Assembly (NCBI RefSeq): GCF_009695545.1 | Contig: NZ_VUNS01000003.1 | Location: forward strand, 124,001 to 188,000 | Reading direction: 5' to 3' | From: Victivallis lenta | Lineage (GTDB): Bacteria; Verrucomicrobiota; Lentisphaeria; Victivallales; Victivallaceae | DNA: 64,000 nt | Shown here: positions 59,816 to 64,000 of the stretch, piece by piece | Layout of the letters: every line of letters starts with the position of its first letter | Position numbering within the stretch: position 1 is the stretch's first letter | Translations under genes and position numbers: made by a program | The notes under the pieces: generated by a model | The model's database searches: none | The model's input: only the letters and a program-made list of their open reading frames with translations | What the model was told of the DNA's origin: nothing

Positions 59816-60511
59816 ATGGAACATTTGAATGTACCGCCCGCCAACCATGTGAAGGTTCTCGACGGACAGGGATGGGTCGGCCTCATCGATCATCTCGGCA
59901 CGGAAGCGACCATCGTCAATGCCGCCCGCGTTTCGTTCGGGAAGCTGAAAAGCGAGATGGATGAGCGGGATGTGGGCCTTCTCTCCTACCTGATTGCGAA
60001 TCGGCACACGAGTCCGCTTGAGCATATGGTTTTCACATTCAGCATTCATTGCCCGCTTTTCATTCGCGGGCAGTGGCACCGTCACCGTACCTGGAGCTAC
60101 AATGAAATTTCCCGGCGGTATACCGAGATCGATATGGAGTTTTATACGCCGTCCATCCTGCGGCGTCAGTCGGAGAATAACCGGCAGGCGTCGTTTTTCG
60201 ACCCGGAATTCGACGGAAAAGAACTGCGTGAAGAGATTCGGCGGCATAACGAAGCGAGCCTGAAACTGTATGAGCGGCTGATCGCTTCCGGCGTCTGCCG
60301 GGAACAAGCGCGCGGCGTGCTTCCCCAGAATATGATGGTGACTTTCTGGGGTACGGTGGATCTGGCGAATCTGCTGCATTTTCTCGATCTGCGCGACAGC
60401 GATCATGCCCAGGCCGAAATCCGTGAGTATGCGAAGGCGATCAAACAGCTGATCAAGCCGCTGATTCCGAATGTGGCCGCCTATTTCGAGAAGCAGGGGC
60501 AGGAGTGGTAA
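59816..60511 (+). CDS. thyX: Flavin-dependent thymidylate synthase
   Basis: Methylates dUMP to dTMP with methylene-THF and FAD, an alternative to ThyA. 231 residues; RHRTWSYNEISRRY (about 90-103) is the RHRxxSxNExSxR ThyX signature, and LPQNMMVTFWGTVDLANLLHFLDLR carries the C-terminal flavin/substrate block. The next gene, pdxA, starts 1 nt after its stop. Confidence 0.97.
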   Translation: MEHLNVPPANHVKVLDGQGWVGLIDHLGTEATIVNAARVSFGKLKSEMDERDVGLLSYLIANRHTSPLEHMVFTFSIHCPLFIRGQWHRHRTWSYNEISRRYTEIDMEFYTPSILRRQSENNRQASFFDPEFDGKELREEIRRHNEASLKLYERLIASGVCREQARGVLPQNMMVTFWGTVDLANLLHFLDLRDSDHAQAEIREYAKAIKQLIKPLIPNVAAYFEKQGQEW

Positions 60512-60512
60512 G

Positions 60513-61481
60513 ATGGCGCTTTCGGTCCCGGTCATTGCGATAACGATGGGTGATCCGGCCGGAATCGGCCCGGAGCTGGCCGTCCGTATCGCCGCCGATC
60601 CGAAATGGAGCGGCCGGGCCGAATTTGTGATTTACGGTGAAGAGACGGTTCTCCGCGAAGCGGCACACCGTTGGAGCGACGGGTTTCTGCCTCGGGTCCG
60701 TCCGTCCGGAACGCTTCCGTTCGGCAGTTTTGAACTTGGGGCAGCCGACGCGCGGTGCGGACGGCTGGCCTACGATGCGCTGACTGCCGCGACGAAGGAT
60801 GCGCTGGCCGGTGAGGTCGATGCGATTGTTACTGCGCCGATGAACAAATATGCGGTCAATCTGGCCGGTATTCCGTTCACCGGACATACTGAACGGATTG
60901 CGGAGCTCTGCGAATGCCGCAACTTTGTGATGATGCAGTCCTCCGGTTCGCTCCGCATGGTTTTCGTAACCTGCCATGTCAGTCTGGCCGAAGTGCCGAA
61001 ACTTGCGGTTAAAGCTGAAATCATCCGGGTGGCGGAACTGCTGCATGAGGCGGTCCGCGCCGAGGGAATTGAACATCCGAGGCTCGCGGCAGCGGCGATC
61101 AATCCGCACGCCGGGGAGAACGGCTGCATGGGGCTGGAGGATGAACGCGAAACCAAGCCGGCTCTGACGGCATTGCGGAAGTCGGGAATCGATATCGAAG
61201 GGCCGTTTCCGCCGGATACGCTGTTTGTGGAGTCGATCCGGAACAGATATGACGGTCTGGTGACCATGTACCATGATCAGGGGCATATCCCGTTTAAAAT
61301 GCTGGCGTTTGATTCCGGCGTGAATTCGACTCTCGGCTTGCCGGTGATCCGCACGAGTCCCGATCATGGAACTGCCTTCGATATCGCCTGGCGCGGAAAG
61401 GCGAATCCGGGCAGCATGAGTGCTGCCGTGGAACTCGCCGTTCTTCGCGCCGGGTCGCGGCACAGCAGGCGGAAGGGATGA
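60513..61481 (+). CDS. pdxA: 4-hydroxythreonine-4-phosphate dehydrogenase
   Basis: A step in pyridoxal 5'-phosphate synthesis by the DXP-dependent route. 322 residues from ATG 60513. TMGDPAGIGPELA (about 11-23), the TGHTERIAE metal/substrate region, NPHAGENG and YHDQGHIPFK are the conserved blocks. It lies 1 nt after thyX and 4 nt before the SurA-like gene; pdxA beside surA recurs in proteobacteria. Confidence 0.95.
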   Translation: MALSVPVIAITMGDPAGIGPELAVRIAADPKWSGRAEFVIYGEETVLREAAHRWSDGFLPRVRPSGTLPFGSFELGAADARCGRLAYDALTAATKDALAGEVDAIVTAPMNKYAVNLAGIPFTGHTERIAELCECRNFVMMQSSGSLRMVFVTCHVSLAEVPKLAVKAEIIRVAELLHEAVRAEGIEHPRLAAAAINPHAGENGCMGLEDERETKPALTALRKSGIDIEGPFPPDTLFVESIRNRYDGLVTMYHDQGHIPFKMLAFDSGVNSTLGLPVIRTSPDHGTAFDIAWRGKANPGSMSAAVELAVLRAGSRHSRRKG

Positions 61482-61485
61482 TGAA

Positions 61486-62463
61486 GTGAAATTCCGCTGG
61501 TGCATTCCGATCCTCTTTCTGCTGGCGGCTCCGCTGTTTGCGGAGGAAGGAATGGTGTTGAAGCCGAAGCAGGAACCGCCGCAGGTCAACGCGATTCTGG
61601 CTTCGGTAAACGGCGTGCCGATCAGTCTGATGGATATCCTGAATACGACCCGGAACAGCGAATATCAGGCTTACGCCGTATTCTCCGGCAAGCGGCTCGA
61701 GGAGGAAATTCGTAAGATTCGGCTGAAAGCCGTAAATGACCGGATCGACAAGCTTCTGGTATTGGAGGAGTTCCGGGAAAATCCGTTTCCGATTCCGAAT
61801 CAGGCTGTCGAGGAGGAACTCGACAATATCGCCGAGCGCATGGGAGTGCGCTCCCGTTCGGAATTTACCCGGAGACTGCGGCAGTCCGGGACGACGATCG
61901 AAGATCTGCGCAAGGAGGTTGAGGAATATATTATCCTGCAGATGATGATCTTCGACCGGATCAGGGTGGAGTCGAACATCACGCCGCGCGAAGTTCATGA
62001 ATATTTTCAGGCTCACCGGGATGAATTCGTGAAGCCGGAGAAAATCGAGCTCGCCATGATCATGCTGCGGCCTTCGGACCCGGAACTTGAGGAGAAAAGC
62101 CGGATGATCGCGGAAAAGCTTTCCGCTTCGCCGGACGCTTTTGCGGAACTCGCGAAGAAATACAGCATCGGTCCGGATGCGGAGAACGGCGGGAATCTCG
62201 GTGAAATCGAGCGGAAACGACTGCGTTCCGAATTTGCCGCGGCGATGCCGGAATTTGAAGTCGGCAAGGTTTACGGTCCGATCCGGACAGCGGATGGAGT
62301 CTCTTTTCTGCGGATTCTGGCTCATACGCCGGAGGTCAGGGGGGATTTTCGAACGTTGAGTCCGGAAATCCGGCGCCGGATTGATTTGAAGCAGCGCGAG
62401 GAGATCAAGGAAGCTTATCTTTCCGGTTTGCGTAGTAAAGCGATTATCCGGTACTTCTTCTGA
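61486..62463 (+). CDS. SurA-like periplasmic peptidyl-prolyl isomerase
   Basis: A 325-residue exported protein begun at GTG 61486. Signal peptide about 1-20 (ending LFAEE). The N-terminal SurA chaperone-like part (about 30-170; ILASVNGVPISLMDILN) is followed by one parvulin domain (about 190-290; IELAMIMLRP..., FAELAKKYSIGPDAENGGNLG, YGPIRTADGVSFLRI) with the parvulin phrase GGNLGEI. It helps outer-membrane proteins fold. Terminal gene of the thyX-pdxA unit. Confidence 0.9.
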   Translation: MKFRWCIPILFLLAAPLFAEEGMVLKPKQEPPQVNAILASVNGVPISLMDILNTTRNSEYQAYAVFSGKRLEEEIRKIRLKAVNDRIDKLLVLEEFRENPFPIPNQAVEEELDNIAERMGVRSRSEFTRRLRQSGTTIEDLRKEVEEYIILQMMIFDRIRVESNITPREVHEYFQAHRDEFVKPEKIELAMIMLRPSDPELEEKSRMIAEKLSASPDAFAELAKKYSIGPDAENGGNLGEIERKRLRSEFAAAMPEFEVGKVYGPIRTADGVSFLRILAHTPEVRGDFRTLSPEIRRRIDLKQREEIKEAYLSGLRSKAIIRYFF

Positions 62464-62490
62464 AAACATTTCCCATATGTTCTGAAAGAT

Positions 62491-62519
62491 TTGTATTTTC
62501 GCCGTTCGGAGTATATATT
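62491..62519 (+). promoter_or_regulatory. Predicted promoter of the Ser/Thr kinase
   Basis: TTGTAT (62491-62496), 17 nt, TATATT (62514-62519), 56 nt before the start codon. Confidence 0.45.
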
Positions 62520-62575
62520 CCCCCTTATAGCTTATGTGGTTCATACATGGAAAATGTTAACGATATGGTATGGTG

Positions 62576-64000
62576 ATGAAGATTTACTGCGAGAAATGCA
62601 AGAAGGTGTTTGAGGCGGAAAAACCGGAGGAGGGAAATCAGGTTTCCTGTACGTTCTGCAAGGAAAAGGTTGATTTTCCGGAATCTCCGACCTCCCCCGG
62701 CGCGGTTATCGGTGATTTTCTGATTGAAAAGGAGATCAGCAAAGGCGGCATGGGGGAAGTTTATCTCGCCAGACAGCTTTCGCTGGACCGGCCGGTCGCC
62801 CTGAAGGTTCTGCAGGCGAAGTTCCTGAACGACAAGGAGTATGTCGAATCTTTCTTCCGGGAGGCGCGTGCCGCCGGCCGGATCAGCCATCCGAACGTTG
62901 TGCAGGCTTACGCCGTCGGCGAAGAAAACGGAATCTTCTATTTCGCCATGGAGTATATCCGCGGCAAGACCATGAAGGAGATTCTGAAACAGGAGAAAAC
63001 GATCGAATTCCGCAAGGCCGCGAAAATCATCCGCGAAGTCGCCAGTGCGCTTGAATGCGCATGGCGGGATGAGAAGCTGGTACATCAGGATATCAAGCCG
63101 GATAATATCATGCTTGACGCGAACGGGTTTGCAAAACTGGCGGACCTCGGGCTCGCACGGGTGGCGGGCATCAATGACAAGGAGGCGTGTGAAGGGGACG
63201 AGGTTCTCGGCACACCGCAGTATATCAGCCCGGAACAGTTGACCGGCATTCCGACTGATGTGCGCAGCGACATATACAGTCTCGGCGCAACCTTCTATCA
63301 GTTTGTGACCGGCCGTTTTCCATATGTGGCCGATTCGGCGGAAGAGATTGCCAAGATGCACGTGGCCGGCAATCTGCAGCCGCCGAAAGAGGTGAATCCG
63401 GAGTTGCCGGACGAACTGAACACCATCATCATGAAAATGATGGCACGCAATATCGAAGATCGTTATCAGACTCCGGCTACGCTGATCAAGGCGCTGGACT
63501 TATATTTGCAGAACAGCGTCCATGCCGGAGCCGGCGCGGTACCGCAGCTGAAATTCCGGTTGCCGGGAGCGGGACAGAATGCCGGTGCTCCGCGGACGCC
63601 TTTCGGCGGAGGAGCTGCAAAGACTCCGTTCGCCGCCGCAGGCGCCCGGACTCCGTTTGCCGCCAGGGGACCGGCCGCCGCGATGCCGAAAGCCAATCCG
63701 CCGAAACCGGCGGTTCCATCCGCCGTGCCGAAGGCGGTGCCGCCGAAAGCGGTAACTCCCGTTGTTGCGCCGAAAGTGGCGGCTCCCGTTGCCGCGCCGA
63801 AACCGGCGCCTTCGGTTGCTGCGGAATCATCCGGAAAAGTGACGGATGTTAAAAAACTTGATGATAAAGAAGTTAAGAAAAATAACGAAAAAAAGTCGGA
63901 TGATGATGCGCTTGCTTTGAAAGTTGTTCCAAAAGCGGAAAAACCGGCAGCTCCCCCCGTCGAAACGCCGGAAGAATCCGGCAAAGGCAAGAAAAAAGAA
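62576..64000 (+). CDS. Ser/Thr protein kinase with N-terminal zinc ribbon, 3' end outside window
   Basis: 475 codons are visible and the frame is open to the window end. An N-terminal zinc ribbon (C5-x2-C8 and C25-x2-C28) leads into a Hanks-type kinase: glycine loop ISKGGMGEVY, catalytic-pair Lys77 (PVALKVL), HQDIKPDN at 170-177 in place of HRDIKPDN, DLG at 190-192 and APE-like SPEQ in GTPQYISPEQ. The Arg-to-Gln change in HRD makes it a non-RD kinase. After about 310 comes a long Pro/Ala/Lys linker of repeated PKAVPPK-type motifs, common in PVC kinases that precede a membrane segment or sensor domain. Start chosen at ATG 62576. Confidence 0.9.
   Translation, partial: MKIYCEKCKKVFEAEKPEEGNQVSCTFCKEKVDFPESPTSPGAVIGDFLIEKEISKGGMGEVYLARQLSLDRPVALKVLQAKFLNDKEYVESFFREARAAGRISHPNVVQAYAVGEENGIFYFAMEYIRGKTMKEILKQEKTIEFRKAAKIIREVASALECAWRDEKLVHQDIKPDNIMLDANGFAKLADLGLARVAGINDKEACEGDEVLGTPQYISPEQLTGIPTDVRSDIYSLGATFYQFVTGRFPYVADSAEEIAKMHVAGNLQPPKEVNPELPDELNTIIMKMMARNIEDRYQTPATLIKALDLYLQNSVHAGAGAVPQLKFRLPGAGQNAGAPRTPFGGGAAKTPFAAAGARTPFAARGPAAAMPKANPPKPAVPSAVPKAVPPKAVTPVVAPKVAAPVAAPKPAPSVAAESSGKVTDVKKLDDKEVKKNNEKKSDDDALALKVVPKAEKPAAPPVETPEESGKGKKKE

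Overview
The window reads as a GC-rich Gram-negative chromosome. LPS and outer-membrane genes are present (lpxD, a Skp-like chaperone, a gmhA-type isomerase, a SurA-like isomerase, TonB/ExbBD). Combined with repeated single pseudopilins ([17 protein letters not shown]-terminus) paired with secreted glycosidases, LacI/AraC/GntR regulators and a uroporphyrinogen-decarboxylase-like methyltransferase, this suggests the PVC group, most likely Lentisphaerota (Victivallis-like). That assignment is an inference from gene content; no rRNA or tRNA gene was seen. Most intergenic gaps carry promoters of the form TTGnnn-N16/17-TATAnT, one of them an exact TTGACA-N17-TATAAT.

Layout. 1-4.2 kb: minus-strand operon guaB-skp-lpxD-Sel1 protein (cut by the window start). 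4.2-8.5 kb: divergent metG with a long structured leader, then a uroporphyrinogen-decarboxylase-like gene and a GNAT acetyltransferase; the former is preceded by a densely folded leader ending in an intrinsic terminator. 8.5-15.7 kb: carbohydrate locus 1, with an autoregulated lacI-pseudopilin-glycosidase operon (the glycosidase is frameshifted at a TTTCCCG heptamer) and a large DUF6259-like glycosidase. 15.9-22.3 kb: esterase with a split chromate transporter, then parE-parC. 22.4-28.2 kb: carbohydrate locus 2 with AraC regulator, NanA/DapA-type aldolase, pseudopilin, sialidase-like protein and sodium-solute symporter. 28.2-36.9 kb: minus-strand gyrB-recA-TPR-exbB-exbD-tonB-like-zinc ribbon-lipoprotein. 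37-42.1 kb: polyprenol/diacylglycerol-kinase-like gene, coaD-DUF177, and ribF-membrane HTH protein-acpS-araC. 42.2-50.5 kb: two-domain nucleoside diphosphate kinase and carbohydrate locus 3 (GntR/LacI hybrid regulator, 1570-residue GH2-like protein, pseudopilin). 50.6-53.8 kb: dnaN-recF-radical SAM. 53.8-54.4 kb: AT-rich gap with DnaA-box-like sites. 54.4-62.5 kb: gmhA-uppS-cdsA, an Lrp-type regulator with an aminotransferase, then lipoprotein-thyX-pdxA-SurA-like genes. 62.6 kb to the end: a Ser/Thr kinase cut by the window edge.

How the genes work together. Three separate loci repeat one design: a dedicated regulator, one pseudopilin, and one or more secreted glycan-active proteins, with a symporter in one case. 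Around them lie housekeeping blocks for replication and topology (gyrB, recA, parE/C, dnaN, recF), envelope building (lpxD, skp, gmhA, uppS, cdsA, SurA-like), energised outer-membrane work (TonB/ExbBD/TPR) and cofactors (ribF, coaD, pdxA, acpS).

Most notable: (1) a candidate cis-regulatory RNA at 6732-6965 with two mutually exclusive pairings of the same 5' strand, one enclosing a multi-hairpin domain and one invading the terminator; (2) the glycosidase reading-frame switch exactly at a canonical X_XXY_YYZ slip heptamer; (3) 11-nt phased CGGA repeats just upstream of several start codons; (4) the regulator-pseudopilin-glycosidase modules; (5) a GH2-like protein lacking its expected acid/base Glu and a double-domain NDK with a single active-site His.
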